From: Prevotella bivia DSM 20514
GTDB lineage: Bacteria > Bacteroidota > Bacteroidia > Bacteroidales > Bacteroidaceae
Assembly (NCBI RefSeq): GCF_000262545.1
Contig: NZ_JH660660.1
Location: forward strand, 163,500 to 227,499
Reading direction: 5' to 3'
Length of the DNA: 64,000 bases
Shown: piece after piece, positions 7,487-16,956 of the stretch
How positions within the stretch are numbered: position 1 is the stretch's first letter
How the letters are laid out: the number at the start of each line of letters is the position of its first letter
Notes under the pieces: generated by a model
The model's database searches: none
Seen by the model: the letters and a program-made list of their open reading frames with translations, nothing else
Told to the model about the DNA's origin: nothing
Translations under genes and position numbers: made by a program

Positions 7487-8734
7487 ATGAATTTTCCTCT
7501 CTATATAGCAAAAAAGATCTACACAGGAGGAGATCAAAATAATAAGGTTTCAAAACCTGCCATCAGAATAGCTACTCTTGGAGTAGCTATTGGCTTATCA
7601 GTAATGATCATCTCCGTTTGCGTAGTATTAGGTTTTAAACATTCTATTAGAGACAAAGTTATTGGCTTTGGTAGTCATATCATCGTTACAAATTTTCTAA
7701 CCCTTGAAGGTGCCGATCAAGTTCCAATTGCTATTAATCAAGATTTAATAAAGAAATTAAAGCAAGTGGACGGTGTAAAACATGTAGAGCGATATGCTTA
7801 CACAGAAGGAGTTTTGAAAACAGACAGCGATTTCCTTGGTGTAATATTTAAAGGTATCGGACCAGAATACGATCAAGCTTTCATAAAAAACAACCTTGTT
7901 GAGGGCGAAATGCCCAAGTTTTCAGATATAGAGAGCCATAATAAAATCGTCATTTCGGAAACGATAGCAAAGAAGCTTAACTTACATATTGGCAATAAAA
8001 TCTTTGCTTATTTCTTAAATGACCAAGGTGTACGCACTCGCAACTTTAAGATTGTAGGTATCTATGCTACGAATATGAAGCAGTTTGACTCACAAATCTG
8101 CTTCACTGACATTTACACTACTCAGAAGCTAAATGGTTGGAACGAAGATCAATATGGAGGTGTAGAGCTATTGATAAAAGATTTTAGCAAGCTCCCTATT
8201 GATGCAAATAATGTTTTACATCTTGTTAAAAACACCAAGGATAAATACGGCAATACCTACTCTTCGTCAGATGTTATAAGCCAATATCCACAAATTTTTT
8301 CTTGGCTTGACCTAATGGATATGAACGTGTGGATTATTCTTGGGTTAATGATAGCTGTAGCAGGGGTTACAATGGTGTCAGGCTTACTTATTATTATCCT
8401 AGAACGTACCCAAATGATTGGTATTATGAAGGCACTCGGCTGTAGAAACAAGCAGATAAGATATGTTTTCTTATGGTTTGCTACATTTGTGATAGGCAAA
8501 GGATTATTATTAGGAAATATAATAGGACTTGGGGTAGTATTACTACAAAAATATACAGGTTTTATTAAGCTTGATCCACAAACTTATTATGTAAACACTA
8601 TACCTACAGAGGTTAATATGCTACTTATTATAGCACTAAATATTGTAACCTTAATAATATGCGTTTTGGTGCTAATCGCACCTAGCTATTTAGTGAGCAG
8701 AATAAATCCTGCCAAGTCGATGCATTATGAGTAA
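7487..8734 (+). CDS. ABC transporter permease of the LolC/LolE (FtsX/MacB) type
   Basis: A 415-residue inner-membrane protein with one N-terminal membrane segment (about residues 28-50, ATLGVAIGLSVMIISVCVVL), a large periplasmic domain of about 220 residues, and three C-terminal membrane segments. The segment IILERTQMIGIMKALGCRN is the conserved FtsX-like cytoplasmic motif. Proteins of this group release lipoproteins from the inner membrane to the Lol carrier, together with a LolD ATPase. No ATPase gene is adjacent, so the partner must be encoded elsewhere. Bacteroidetes often carry a single LolE-like permease of this kind. Confidence 0.82.
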   Translation: MNFPLYIAKKIYTGGDQNNKVSKPAIRIATLGVAIGLSVMIISVCVVLGFKHSIRDKVIGFGSHIIVTNFLTLEGADQVPIAINQDLIKKLKQVDGVKHVERYAYTEGVLKTDSDFLGVIFKGIGPEYDQAFIKNNLVEGEMPKFSDIESHNKIVISETIAKKLNLHIGNKIFAYFLNDQGVRTRNFKIVGIYATNMKQFDSQICFTDIYTTQKLNGWNEDQYGGVELLIKDFSKLPIDANNVLHLVKNTKDKYGNTYSSSDVISQYPQIFSWLDLMDMNVWIILGLMIAVAGVTMVSGLLIIILERTQMIGIMKALGCRNKQIRYVFLWFATFVIGKGLLLGNIIGLGVVLLQKYTGFIKLDPQTYYVNTIPTEVNMLLIIALNIVTLIICVLVLIAPSYLVSRINPAKSMHYE

Positions 8735-8813
8735 TTATCAAGTCTTTGCATGAACATTGTTTATTACTAAACACTCTTTTTCTTGATTCATCCACTTTTA
8801 ATGCACACGTTTT

Positions 8814-8844
8814 TTTGATTTGTGCAAAAAATAGAGTATCTTTG
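8814..8844 (+). promoter_or_regulatory. Bacteroidetes promoter for the acyl-CoA synthetase gene
   Basis: TTTG (8814-8817) and TATCTTTG (8837-8844) are separated by 19 bp, an exact match to the Bacteroidetes housekeeping promoter. The predicted leader is about 110 nt. Confidence 0.75.
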
Positions 8845-8961
8845 CACTAAAATAAGAATTTTGTGCAATAAGCCAAAAGGCACAACTGCCATTGTGGCTA
8901 TATAAAAGCTAATAAAAACTACTATTCTATAGCTTTGCACACTAACTCTAAGGTATATATA

Positions 8962-10623
8962 ATGGAGAATATTCCAAGTTTTAACGAATTAATAGAGAAG
9001 TCTATCATTGATCATTGGGATCTTGACTCACTCACAGATTATAAAGGTAAAACCTTACAATATCACGATGTAGCAAGAAAGATAGAGAAGCTACACATTA
9101 TGTTTGAAGCTAGTGGCGTACAGAGAGGTGATAAGATTGCACTATGTGGGCGTAACTCTGCAGCATGGGCTGCTGCTTTTCTTGCTGTATTAACTTATGG
9201 TGCGGTTGCTGTACCCATCCTTCATGAATTTACCCCAGACCAAATTCATCACATTGTAAATCACTCTGGATCAAAGCTTCTTTTTGTAGGCGATGTTGTT
9301 GCAACACAAGTTGATGCTGCCCAAATGCCAGAACTAGAGGGTATTATCTACATTCCCGACTACTCTATTGTAATAAGCCGAACCGATAAGCTTACTTATG
9401 CACGCGAACACTTAAATGAGATGTTTGGACGTAAATATCCAAAATATTTCCGTGCAGAACATGTACATTATTATAAAGAACAAAGTCCTGACGAGCTAGC
9501 ACTAATCAATTATACGAGTGGTACTACTGGGCATTCAAAAGGTGTAATGATACCTTATCGGGCAATATGGAGCAATGCTGATTTTGGTAAGCATGTTCTT
9601 GGACATAAACTAAAACCAGGGGATAATATTATTAGTATCCTACCTATGGCTCACATGTATGGTATGGCTTTTGAATTCCTCTTTGAGTTTATTTCAGGTG
9701 TACATGTTTTCTTTTTAACACGTATGCCATCTCCTGCTATTATCTCCCAAGCTTTAAAAGATGTAAAGCCTAGCTTGATGATTGCTGTACCTTTGGTTAT
9801 TGAGAAGATTATTCGTAAGCGAGTATTCCCTAAAATCCAAAGCCACAAGATGCAATTCTTGCTAAAACTACCTGTACTTAGCAAGAAGGTAAAGGAGAAG
9901 ATCCGTGAAGAAGTTTATAATGCCTTTGGTGGTAATCTTTATCAGATTATCATAGGTGGAGCTGCATTAAGTAAAGAGGTAGAAGACTTCTTGCACAATA
10001 TCAATTTCCCTTATACTGTAGGCTATGGTGCTACCGAGTGTGCGCCTATTATTTGTTATCGTGATTGGCAAACATTTGTAAAGGGATCTTGCGGTCAAGC
10101 TGCTTATCATCAAGAGGTAAGAATTGATAGCTCTGATCCTGAAAATATTGAAGGAGAAATTTTAACGAAAGGTCCTAATGTATTGCTAGGCTATTACAAG
10201 AATGAAGAAGCTACAGCTCAAGCTATTGATAAAAATGGTTGGTTCCATACAGGCGACTTAGGAACAATGGACGCTGACGGCAATGTTTTCATTCGTGGAC
10301 GCTCTAAGAATATGCTACTTGGAAGTAATGGTCAGAATATCTATCCTGAGGAAATTGAGGACGCACTTAATTCTCTTAATCTTGTTGCAGAGTGCTTGGT
10401 TGTACAGCGTGATGAGAAATTAGTAGGTTTGGTTTATCCAGACTACGAAGAGGCTAAGACCTTAGGGCTAAATGAAGAAGATATAAACAAATTAATGGAA
10501 GAGAACAGAACTCAACTTAACACTATAATGCCTACTTATTGTAAGGTTGCAGAGTTTGAAGTTCGTAAAGAAGAATTCCAAAAAACACCAAAGAAATCTA
10601 TCAAGCGTTACTTATACAAATAA
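8962..10623 (+). CDS. Long-chain fatty acid--CoA ligase / AMP-forming acyl synthetase
   Basis: A 553-residue member of the ANL superfamily that activates a carboxylic acid, probably a fatty acid, as acyl-AMP and then acyl-CoA. The AMP-binding motif NYTSGTTGHSKGVMIPY lies near residue 190, VGYGATECAPIICYR near 356, GWFHTGDLG near 430 and the hinge region RGRSKNMLLGSNGQNIYPEE just after it. The C-terminal Lys region is KTPKKSIKRYLYK. I chose the ATG at 8962 rather than an upstream in-frame TTG at 8935, because homologues begin near MENIPSFNELIEKS. A strong hairpin terminator follows. Confidence 0.9.
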   Translation: MENIPSFNELIEKSIIDHWDLDSLTDYKGKTLQYHDVARKIEKLHIMFEASGVQRGDKIALCGRNSAAWAAAFLAVLTYGAVAVPILHEFTPDQIHHIVNHSGSKLLFVGDVVATQVDAAQMPELEGIIYIPDYSIVISRTDKLTYAREHLNEMFGRKYPKYFRAEHVHYYKEQSPDELALINYTSGTTGHSKGVMIPYRAIWSNADFGKHVLGHKLKPGDNIISILPMAHMYGMAFEFLFEFISGVHVFFLTRMPSPAIISQALKDVKPSLMIAVPLVIEKIIRKRVFPKIQSHKMQFLLKLPVLSKKVKEKIREEVYNAFGGNLYQIIIGGAALSKEVEDFLHNINFPYTVGYGATECAPIICYRDWQTFVKGSCGQAAYHQEVRIDSSDPENIEGEILTKGPNVLLGYYKNEEATAQAIDKNGWFHTGDLGTMDADGNVFIRGRSKNMLLGSNGQNIYPEEIEDALNSLNLVAECLVVQRDEKLVGLVYPDYEEAKTLGLNEEDINKLMEENRTQLNTIMPTYCKVAEFEVRKEEFQKTPKKSIKRYLYK

Positions 10624-10647
10624 GTAAAATGCAAAATAAATAAAAGA

Positions 10648-10690
10648 AATCCCACTACTAGCTTTACGAAGCAGTTAGTGGGATTTTTAG
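10648..10690. terminator. Terminator after the acyl-CoA synthetase gene
   Basis: AAATCCCACTA pairs with TAGTGGGATTT (10648-10658 and 10676-10686) around a 17-nt loop and is followed by TTAG. The A-rich start allows it to act on both strands. Confidence 0.8.
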
Positions 10691-10749
10691 TATCATTTGC
10701 TTTATACAAGTGTCTAAGTTTCCACAGAAAAGACACGATAAGAAAAAAC

Positions 10750-11364
10750 TTATTCTAATAAAGTAGATGAACGTACACGGCTCAATGTTTCAGGAGTCAT
10801 CTGAAGATAACTAGCAATATAAACCAATGGTGCGCGTAAAATAACTTGTGGACTTAGTTTGCAAAGTCGCTTATACCTATCTTGGGCTGTTTCAAAACGC
10901 ACAAGGTCGGCATGAACTTGAGAAATAATCAAGCTTTCCTCTAAAATCTTTCTATATAGGATCTGAATATTTACATTATGAAGTGCCACTTGCTCTAGGC
11001 GCAACTTAGGTATAGCATAAACCATTGTTGGTTCTATAGCTTCTACTTGTAAAGATGTTGGTTCTTCACGAAATAGGCTCTCTATACACATAAATATAGA
11101 ACGATCCACACCTAAATGTTCTGTAATTTGTTTACCTTTCTTAAAATAAAATTGGCGTATTAGTCCATGCTCTATATAGTAGATATGCTTACACACTTCT
11201 CCCTCTTTAAGTATCATTTGTCCTTTTGAAAAGTGCATCGGCTCAAGAATACTCTCAAGCACTTTCAACTCATCGTGAGTCATGGTACTATACTTTCTTG
11301 CTAGTTCTCTAGCAACATTTCTAGTTTCGCTTATATCATCTATACGCATTCTAAGTTCCTCCAA
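10750..11364 (-). CDS. Crp/Fnr-family transcriptional regulator
   Basis: A 204-residue protein with an N-terminal cyclic-nucleotide-binding-like beta-barrel (about residues 30-125) containing FSKGQMILKEGEVCKHIYY and EHGLIRQFYFKKGKQITEH. A short C-terminal helix-turn-helix APLVYIASYLQMTPETLSRV lies near the end. No Fnr-type N-terminal Cys cluster is seen, so it is unlikely to bind an Fe-S cluster. The effector is unknown. Many Bacteroidetes relatives lack the residues that contact cAMP. It lies 30 bp downstream of lepA on the same strand and may be partly cotranscribed with it. An alternative start at the second Met (residue 6) is possible. Confidence 0.85.
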   Translation of the reverse strand: MEELRMRIDDISETRNVARELARKYSTMTHDELKVLESILEPMHFSKGQMILKEGEVCKHIYYIEHGLIRQFYFKKGKQITEHLGVDRSIFMCIESLFREEPTSLQVEAIEPTMVYAIPKLRLEQVALHNVNIQILYRKILEESLIISQVHADLVRFETAQDRYKRLCKLSPQVILRAPLVYIASYLQMTPETLSRVRSSTLLE

Positions 11365-11394
11365 AAATAAAAAATATATTCTATATTTTCATGT

Positions 11395-13176
11395 TTAGTC
11401 AAGCTTCAAAACTGCAAGGAAAGCTTTTTGTGGTACTTGTACATTTCCCACCTGCTTCATGCGCTTCTTACCTTTCTTCTGCTTCTCCAATAGTTTTCGC
11501 TTACGACTAACATCACCACCATAACATTTTGCGGTTACATCCTTACGCACCTGTTTTATGGTTTCGCGTGCTATGATCTTGGCACCAATGGCAGCCTGAA
11601 TGGCAATATCGAATTGCTGGCGAGGAATGAGATCTTTCAATTTCTCACAAATTCGACGCCCAAAGGTTACAGCATTTGTCTCGTGTGTTAAAGTTGAGAG
11701 CGCATCTACGGGTTCACCATTCAACAAAATATCAAGCTTAGCCAGCTTAGACGGACGGAAAGAGTCTATATGATAATCGAATGAGGCATAGCCTTTTGAA
11801 ATACTCTTCAGCTTATCATAAAAGTCGATCACAATTTCGCCCAATGGTATCATAAAAATCAATTCTAGCCGATTACCACTCACATAATTTTGGCTTACTA
11901 GCTCACCACGCTTATCCAAACAGAGCGTCATAATAGGACCAATAAAGTCGGCAGTGGTAATGATAGAAGCCTTGATATATGGTTCTTCTATATGTTCTAT
12001 CATCGTTTGCTCTGGCAAACCAGAAGGATTGTGTACCTCTTTTTCCACTCCCTGCTTATCGTACACCTTATAGCTAACATTAGGTACAGTGGTGATAACA
12101 TCCATATTGAACTCTCTATCTAAACGTTCTTGCACAATTTCCATGTGCAACAATCCCAAGAAACCACAGCGAAAACCAAAGCCAAGCGCTTGCGAACTCT
12201 CAGGCATAAAGGTGAGCGAAGCATCATTTAGCTGAAGTTTCTCTAACGAAGATCGTAAGCCTTCATAATCGTTAGGATCAATAGGGTAAACACCTGCAAA
12301 CACCATAGGTTTCACTTCTTGGAAACCAGCAATAGCATTCTTGCAAGGTTGATCAATATGGGTTATCGTATCACCCACTTTCACTTCTGTAGCATTCTTA
12401 ATACCTGAAATAATATAGCCTACCTCACCAGTAGATAATTCTTTCGTTGGTTTCATATCCATCTTCAGAACTCCTACTTCGTCGGCATCATATTCCATTC
12501 CTGTTTGTACAAACTTTACCTTATCGCCCTTTCGTATCACACCATTTACCACTTTACATAGGGTAATAATGCCTCGGAAAGAGTTGAAGATAGAGTCGAA
12601 CACCATTGCTTGTAACGGAGCTTTAGGGTCGCCTGTTGGAGCAGGCACTTTCTCTACAATAGCATCAAGGATAGCATCAACACCCTCACCTGTTTTACCA
12701 CTTGCGCGGATAATATCAGACGGATCACAGCCAATGAGGTCTACAATCTCGTCCTCTACCTCCTCTGGCATAGCATTAGGCATATCTATCTTATTGATCA
12801 CTGGAATAATCTCTAAATTATGATCAATAGCCATATAAAGGTTAGAGATCGTTTGCGCCTGGACACCTTGCGTAGCATCAACTATCAGCAATGCACCTTC
12901 GCACGCAGCAATGCTTCGCGATACCTCGTATGAGAAATCGACGTGTCCCGGAGTATCTATCAAGTTAAGAACATATTTGCTCCCATCTTTTTCGTATTCC
13001 ATCTGTATAGCATGACTCTTAATCGTAATGCCACGCTCTTTTTCCAAATCCATATTATCGAGCATCTGCCCCTCTGTAATTTGGATCGTATTTGTATGCT
13101 CTAACAGTCTATCGGCCAAAGTTGATTTACCATGGTCGATGTGAGCTATAATGCAGAAGTTTCTTATATGTTGCAT
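11395..13176 (-). CDS. lepA: Elongation factor 4 (LepA) GTPase
   Basis: A 593-residue ribosome-associated translational GTPase that acts on translocated or stalled ribosomes. The G1 motif [10 protein letters not shown] is at residues 11-20, followed by [14 protein letters not shown] (switch I), [15 protein letters not shown] (G3) and INKIDMPNA (G4). The C-terminal LepA-specific domain ends [14 protein letters not shown]. Length is normal for the family. A TATTTTTG element on the complement (13205-13212) may be its -7 box. Confidence 0.97.
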   Translation of the reverse strand: MQHIRNFCIIAHIDHGKSTLADRLLEHTNTIQITEGQMLDNMDLEKERGITIKSHAIQMEYEKDGSKYVLNLIDTPGHVDFSYEVSRSIAACEGALLIVDATQGVQAQTISNLYMAIDHNLEIIPVINKIDMPNAMPEEVEDEIVDLIGCDPSDIIRASGKTGEGVDAILDAIVEKVPAPTGDPKAPLQAMVFDSIFNSFRGIITLCKVVNGVIRKGDKVKFVQTGMEYDADEVGVLKMDMKPTKELSTGEVGYIISGIKNATEVKVGDTITHIDQPCKNAIAGFQEVKPMVFAGVYPIDPNDYEGLRSSLEKLQLNDASLTFMPESSQALGFGFRCGFLGLLHMEIVQERLDREFNMDVITTVPNVSYKVYDKQGVEKEVHNPSGLPEQTMIEHIEEPYIKASIITTADFIGPIMTLCLDKRGELVSQNYVSGNRLELIFMIPLGEIVIDFYDKLKSISKGYASFDYHIDSFRPSKLAKLDILLNGEPVDALSTLTHETNAVTFGRRICEKLKDLIPRQQFDIAIQAAIGAKIIARETIKQVRKDVTAKCYGGDVSRKRKLLEKQKKGKKRMKQVGNVQVPQKAFLAVLKLD

Positions 13177-13242
13177 CAGTGTATATTCTCGTATATAATG
13201 CTTGCAAAAATAGCAATAAAAAACGGAAAACTAGAATTCACT

Positions 13243-13273
13243 TTTGCTTTTTCTATGAAATAAACTAACTTTG
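13243..13273 (+). promoter_or_regulatory. Bacteroidetes promoter for the small lipoprotein gene
   Basis: TTTG (13243-13246), a 19-bp spacer and TAACTTTG (13266-13273) match both promoter elements. The leader to the ATG at 13291 would be only about 10 nt. Confidence 0.75.
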
Positions 13274-13290
13274 CCATCAAAAAGCAAGGA

Positions 13291-13683
13291 ATGAGAAAAT
13301 ATTTATTATTATTAGGCGTTGCCGCATTGGCTATTTCGTGCCAAACCGATTTGAAAGAACGTGCAGCAAAGGAGTGTCAGGAATACACTCAAAAGAGGTG
13401 TCCTACCCCTATTGTGAATAACACAAGTATGGACAGTATGGTGTTTGATAAAGCCACAACAACACTTCATTATTACTACAAATTTTCGGGACTAGCCGAC
13501 AATGCTGAAATTATCAATAAACAGAAGCCCCAGCTACGCAAAATGCTATCCAATGCCTTACGTGCTGAAACTTCTATGAAAGCCTACAAGGATGCAGGCT
13601 TTAATTTCCAATACACTTATCGTTCTACAGCTAATCCACAACAAATACTATTAGACGAGAAGTTTACATCTAAGGATTTATGA
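13291..13683 (+). CDS. Small putative lipoprotein
   Basis: A 130-residue protein starting MRKYLLLLGVAALAISC, a lipoprotein signal peptide with a lipobox-like AISC (Cys 17). The mature part is a compact, charged domain with TLHYYYKFSGLAD, and no family is recognised. It is probably anchored in the inner or outer membrane and faces the periplasm. It stands alone with its own promoter, divergent from lepA. Function is unknown. Confidence 0.75.
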   Translation: MRKYLLLLGVAALAISCQTDLKERAAKECQEYTQKRCPTPIVNNTSMDSMVFDKATTTLHYYYKFSGLADNAEIINKQKPQLRKMLSNALRAETSMKAYKDAGFNFQYTYRSTANPQQILLDEKFTSKDL

Positions 13684-14065
13684 TTTAACAGAGAGTAAGA
13701 TGCCAACATCTTATACTTTCAAAAATCATATTAGCTCACAGTATATCTAATAAGCAAACCTCTAGTAAGAGAACCAGTAAAGTAAACTATTTTTACTTAT
13801 ATCTATTATCCAAATAAGTAAAAGAATAAACAACGTATTCAATTGATTAGCAACAACTTAAAAGTATAAAATAAAAAGGTCATCTTTTAAAGAGCAAAAG
13901 GTCATCTTTTGCCTTCCAAAAGATGACCTTTTACTCCGCAATACATCACCTTTTATACTTAAAAAGATGATGTATTGGGTCGTTGTTAAATATTTTCTAC
14001 GAATTAACAGAATATTACATACGCATTATCGGCATTTGCATTACTATTTTTCCTTTTGTGCGACT
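13684..14065. repeat. Cluster of palindromic repeats (best part 13874-13978)
   Basis: This gene-free stretch holds three copies of a CATCTTTT-containing unit. AAAAAGGTCATCTTTTA (13874-13890) is followed by a perfect 16-bp inverted repeat, AAAAGGTCATCTTTTG / CAAAAGATGACCTTTT (13897-13912 and 13918-13933, 5-nt loop). A second long hairpin spans 13940-13978 (CAATACATCA / TGATGTATTG outer stem). The second hairpin reuses the same CCTTTT/AAAAGATG words. It resembles a REP-type intergenic palindrome and may also terminate transcription from both sides. Confidence 0.75.
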
Positions 14066-15709
14066 CTAAAACTGATAACCGAGTGTTAGCAAAAACTGAC
14101 TACGATTGTTCTCCACCTTTGTTGCACTGGCAAAGTTTGGAGTAGTCTTAGCTGTAGCACCTGTACCCGTGGTGTATGATATTGCAGGAAGATTTGAGAA
14201 TGGGTAGAAATCGCCCTTCTGCGCACTATACTGATAAGCTAGATCAATATTAAACTTCTTTATCTGATAGCCTAAACCTACAGTAAAGCGATTAATATCT
14301 TTCCAATTTACGAAGTCGGCTTCAGAAGAATAAGCATTACCCAATGATGATAAGGTAGGATCTTTCTGTCCGTTCTCCTTGTATGCCGAACTTACATAGT
14401 TGTAACCAAGGCGAATAGCGAGGTTCTCTACGGGCTTATACTCTGCACCTAGCTTCAAGGTACTTACACCACGAAGCACTTGCTTGGTGTGATTATTCAT
14501 AATACGATCTGGCGATGATGTTTCTCTATATTCATCGTAATACCAATCGTAGTAACCGCCATCATTGACACGAGAATTTATCGTAGAATAATCTTCATAT
14601 TCGTAAGTAGCACCAAGAGCAAGGTAATTGCCCACGGTATGACCTAGCGATATACCAAACTTCCAAGGGGTAAAGAACTTATAGTCGTATGTGTTACCAA
14701 TTTTTCCAAACAGATTTAATGCCCTAGCTTCTGTTGTTTCTATCTGTGTGTTATTCTCTGCACGAAGATCATACCAAGTAGGCGACTTCACGTATGCACC
14801 TATACGGAAAGCTGAACTTTCCACTGGGCGAACAATAATACCTGCTGTAATATCAAAACCGTTACCAGTAATTTTCTTTTCATTAGCATAGCCAATTTGG
14901 GCATTATCAAGCTGCTCGAAATATTCGCTATAGCTCTTATAGTGAACATCTTTAATACCCAAGGTTATACCTAAGTAAACACGGTTATTAAGGTTTCCAC
15001 TTACGTTAAAGTCATAATTACCAATATAGCCTGTATAGGCACGATTAAAGTCGAATGCAGAAGCATTATAACCATAATGATTACCTGTAGCTTTTTCAGT
15101 ATTAATGGTATTAAAGTTGAGATAGTCTAGCTGATCAAAGTTTAGAGCATTATCTGTACTAGTAGGTGTAGAATATCCTATAAAATCTCTCCTTTTATCA
15201 TTTTGAGGTTTACTTCTATCGAGGTCTACATAATAACCACCTTTCCCCTCACTACCTAATTCTCCTTTTGCATACGACTGATTATTAAGCGAGCTACCAT
15301 TCAATGCATTAGCTGCATTAAGGATATAATCGAAATTGCGCCCCTTATGATAGTTGAAGCCAAAGTTAAGATAAGACGTACGACCTGTGCGCATAGAATA
15401 TACACCACCTATCTGATCGAAGCTAGCATTGGTTTTCTTACCATTACTAAACGCTGTACCATTGCCTTGCACTACTAAACCACCACTCACACTAATATTA
15501 TTGTGACGAAAAAGGCCTATACCAGCAGGGTTGCTGCTGATTGTAGAGACATCTGCACCAAGAGCCTCAAGCGCACCGCCCATACCTATATAGCGAGCTG
15601 TTCCGTTAAGATCTTGAGTCGTAAGTTTTGCATTCTGATAAGTTTCTTGTGCATTCGCCGACATTGCTATCAACAGTGCTGCTGCAAAGAAGTAATATTT
15701 CTTTTTCAT
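14066..15709 (-). CDS. OmpP1/FadL-type outer-membrane beta-barrel protein
   Basis: A 547-residue exported protein. The signal peptide is MKKKYYFFAAALLIAMSANA, with cleavage likely before QETYQNA. The motif GTARYIGMGGALEALGADVS followed by NPAGIGLFR is typical of the FadL/OmpP1 N-terminal hatch region as seen in Bacteroidetes. The C-terminus QFLLTLGYQF ends in Phe, as barrel proteins do. FadL relatives take up hydrophobic compounds, and some Bacteroidetes annotations call them hemin receptors. The substrate is unknown. It is on the same strand as the Tyr/Gly-rich gene upstream, but a terminator separates them. Confidence 0.8.
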   Translation of the reverse strand: MKKKYYFFAAALLIAMSANAQETYQNAKLTTQDLNGTARYIGMGGALEALGADVSTISSNPAGIGLFRHNNISVSGGLVVQGNGTAFSNGKKTNASFDQIGGVYSMRTGRTSYLNFGFNYHKGRNFDYILNAANALNGSSLNNQSYAKGELGSEGKGGYYVDLDRSKPQNDKRRDFIGYSTPTSTDNALNFDQLDYLNFNTINTEKATGNHYGYNASAFDFNRAYTGYIGNYDFNVSGNLNNRVYLGITLGIKDVHYKSYSEYFEQLDNAQIGYANEKKITGNGFDITAGIIVRPVESSAFRIGAYVKSPTWYDLRAENNTQIETTEARALNLFGKIGNTYDYKFFTPWKFGISLGHTVGNYLALGATYEYEDYSTINSRVNDGGYYDWYYDEYRETSSPDRIMNNHTKQVLRGVSTLKLGAEYKPVENLAIRLGYNYVSSAYKENGQKDPTLSSLGNAYSSEADFVNWKDINRFTVGLGYQIKKFNIDLAYQYSAQKGDFYPFSNLPAISYTTGTGATAKTTPNFASATKVENNRSQFLLTLGYQF

Positions 15710-15761
15710 ACTGTAAAGAATTTACGATTCTGAATATTATTTTTCTTATGATATACAAAAA

Positions 15762-15785
15762 TCCCCCCTCGCTGAAAAAGGGGGA
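15762..15785 (-). terminator. Rho-independent terminator of the Tyr/Gly-rich gene
   Basis: TCCCCC pairs with GGGGGA around a 12-nt loop. On the complement the stem is followed by TTTTTG. It lies 15 nt after the stop of the leftward gene. Confidence 0.7.
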
Positions 15786-15800
15786 AATAGATTTCTATTA

Positions 15801-16793
15801 TTAACGGTGTCCTCCAAACTTGCCACCACCGAAAGTGCTACGTGATGACCCACCAAAGCTACCGCCACTGCCTCCATTGAAACCACTACGAGTTGCACCA
15901 CCAAAGCTACCACCACTGAAAGTACTACGTGAAGGTTGTTGAGAAGGTTGTGAATAGGTAGGCGTGTTTGACCGTGTATTGTCAAAAGATCCTCGATGAC
16001 CACCAAAGGTACCAAAGCGACTATTATTATTGCCAAAGCTACTGCGACTAGTACTGAAAGTGCTGCGACTATTACTATAAGAGCGGGTAGCTCCACCAAA
16101 GCTACCACCACTTCTCCAATGGTTAGCAGTGCCAGTATGACCACTATAGGTAGTATAAACACCTCTATAGTAAGGACGACTATAGTAATAACCATAGTAA
16201 GGATAACCACCCCAACCATAATAGCCATAATATGGACGATGCCAGCCACTATAATAATAAGGAGAGCCATACCAACCACCATAGTAAGCACTATACCAAG
16301 GATCGTACCAGCCATCATAGAAAGAAGAGCGCCAGCCCCAACGACTACCATAATAGAATGGGTCATAGAAAGCGCTAGCAAACCATGGATCGTAATAGGC
16401 ACCATAGTAGCCATCAAAACGACTCATACGGCGACTGTAAGCGAAATCGTCATCCTCACGGGTAGCATAGCGTATGTAATTGCTGTAAACGGTGTCGGTA
16501 ACTTGATAGCGACCATCTTTACCCTCTTTGGTATATTCCACTATTTCGTTGCCTAGAGAGTCTTTACCAATAACTTGATAATAACTTCTAAACTTGCCAC
16601 GACGATTATATTCGTCATCGCTCTTGTTAATACCGCTATAATAAGTTGGTGCTTTCGCTGTAGGAACAATCTTCTTTACAGGAGTTGCGACCTTATCAGC
16701 ATCGCCATTTGTATAAAAGTACATATCGTCTTGAGCTACAGCAAGCATAGGCATAAGACCTACTAATGCTAAAAGAAGTACATTCCGTTTCAT
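15801..16793 (-). CDS. Secreted Tyr/Gly/Ser-rich protein of unknown function
   Basis: A 330-residue protein with signal peptide MKRNVLLLALVGLMPMLAVA. Residues about 125-215 are extremely rich in Tyr, Trp, Gly and Pro (for example YGGWYGSPYYYSGWHRPYYG). The last third contains repeated SGGSFGGATRS and SSRSTFGGG blocks, ending in GGKFGGHR. This is low-complexity, probably disordered or adhesive, and likely exported to the outer membrane or surface. Opposite-strand frames here are by-products of the repetitive codons. I recognise the type from other Prevotella-like genomes but know no function. Confidence 0.75.
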   Translation of the reverse strand: MKRNVLLLALVGLMPMLAVAQDDMYFYTNGDADKVATPVKKIVPTAKAPTYYSGINKSDDEYNRRGKFRSYYQVIGKDSLGNEIVEYTKEGKDGRYQVTDTVYSNYIRYATREDDDFAYSRRMSRFDGYYGAYYDPWFASAFYDPFYYGSRWGWRSSFYDGWYDPWYSAYYGGWYGSPYYYSGWHRPYYGYYGWGGYPYYGYYYSRPYYRGVYTTYSGHTGTANHWRSGGSFGGATRSYSNSRSTFSTSRSSFGNNNSRFGTFGGHRGSFDNTRSNTPTYSQPSQQPSRSTFSGGSFGGATRSGFNGGSGGSFGGSSRSTFGGGKFGGHR

Positions 16794-16928
16794 ATTGCCC
16801 TCTGTTTTTATTTATTTCTTTGTATAAAAAGTTCTATCCTAATGGTTTTATTTACAAAAATACATATTGGATACTATGCAAATATACGGATTTTCCCTAA
16901 TCTGTGATAGGTTTTTCCCTATTTTTTA

Positions 16929-16936
16929 TACTTTTG
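16929..16936 (+). promoter_or_regulatory. Promoter -7 box for prmA
   Basis: TACTTTTG matches TAnnTTTG. No clear -33 TTTG is present. The leader would be about 14 nt. Confidence 0.5.
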
Positions 16937-16956
16937 CAGAGATTAATTAACAAACA

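Noticed and set aside
8935..8961. Upstream TTG start for the acyl-CoA synthetase
   Set aside because: The nine extra residues are not typical of the family, and the ATG at 8962 gives the expected N-terminus.
15996..16556. A 186-codon plus-strand frame rich in Thr and Ile
   Set aside because: It is the mirror of repetitive Tyr/Gly codons in the secreted protein on the other strand.
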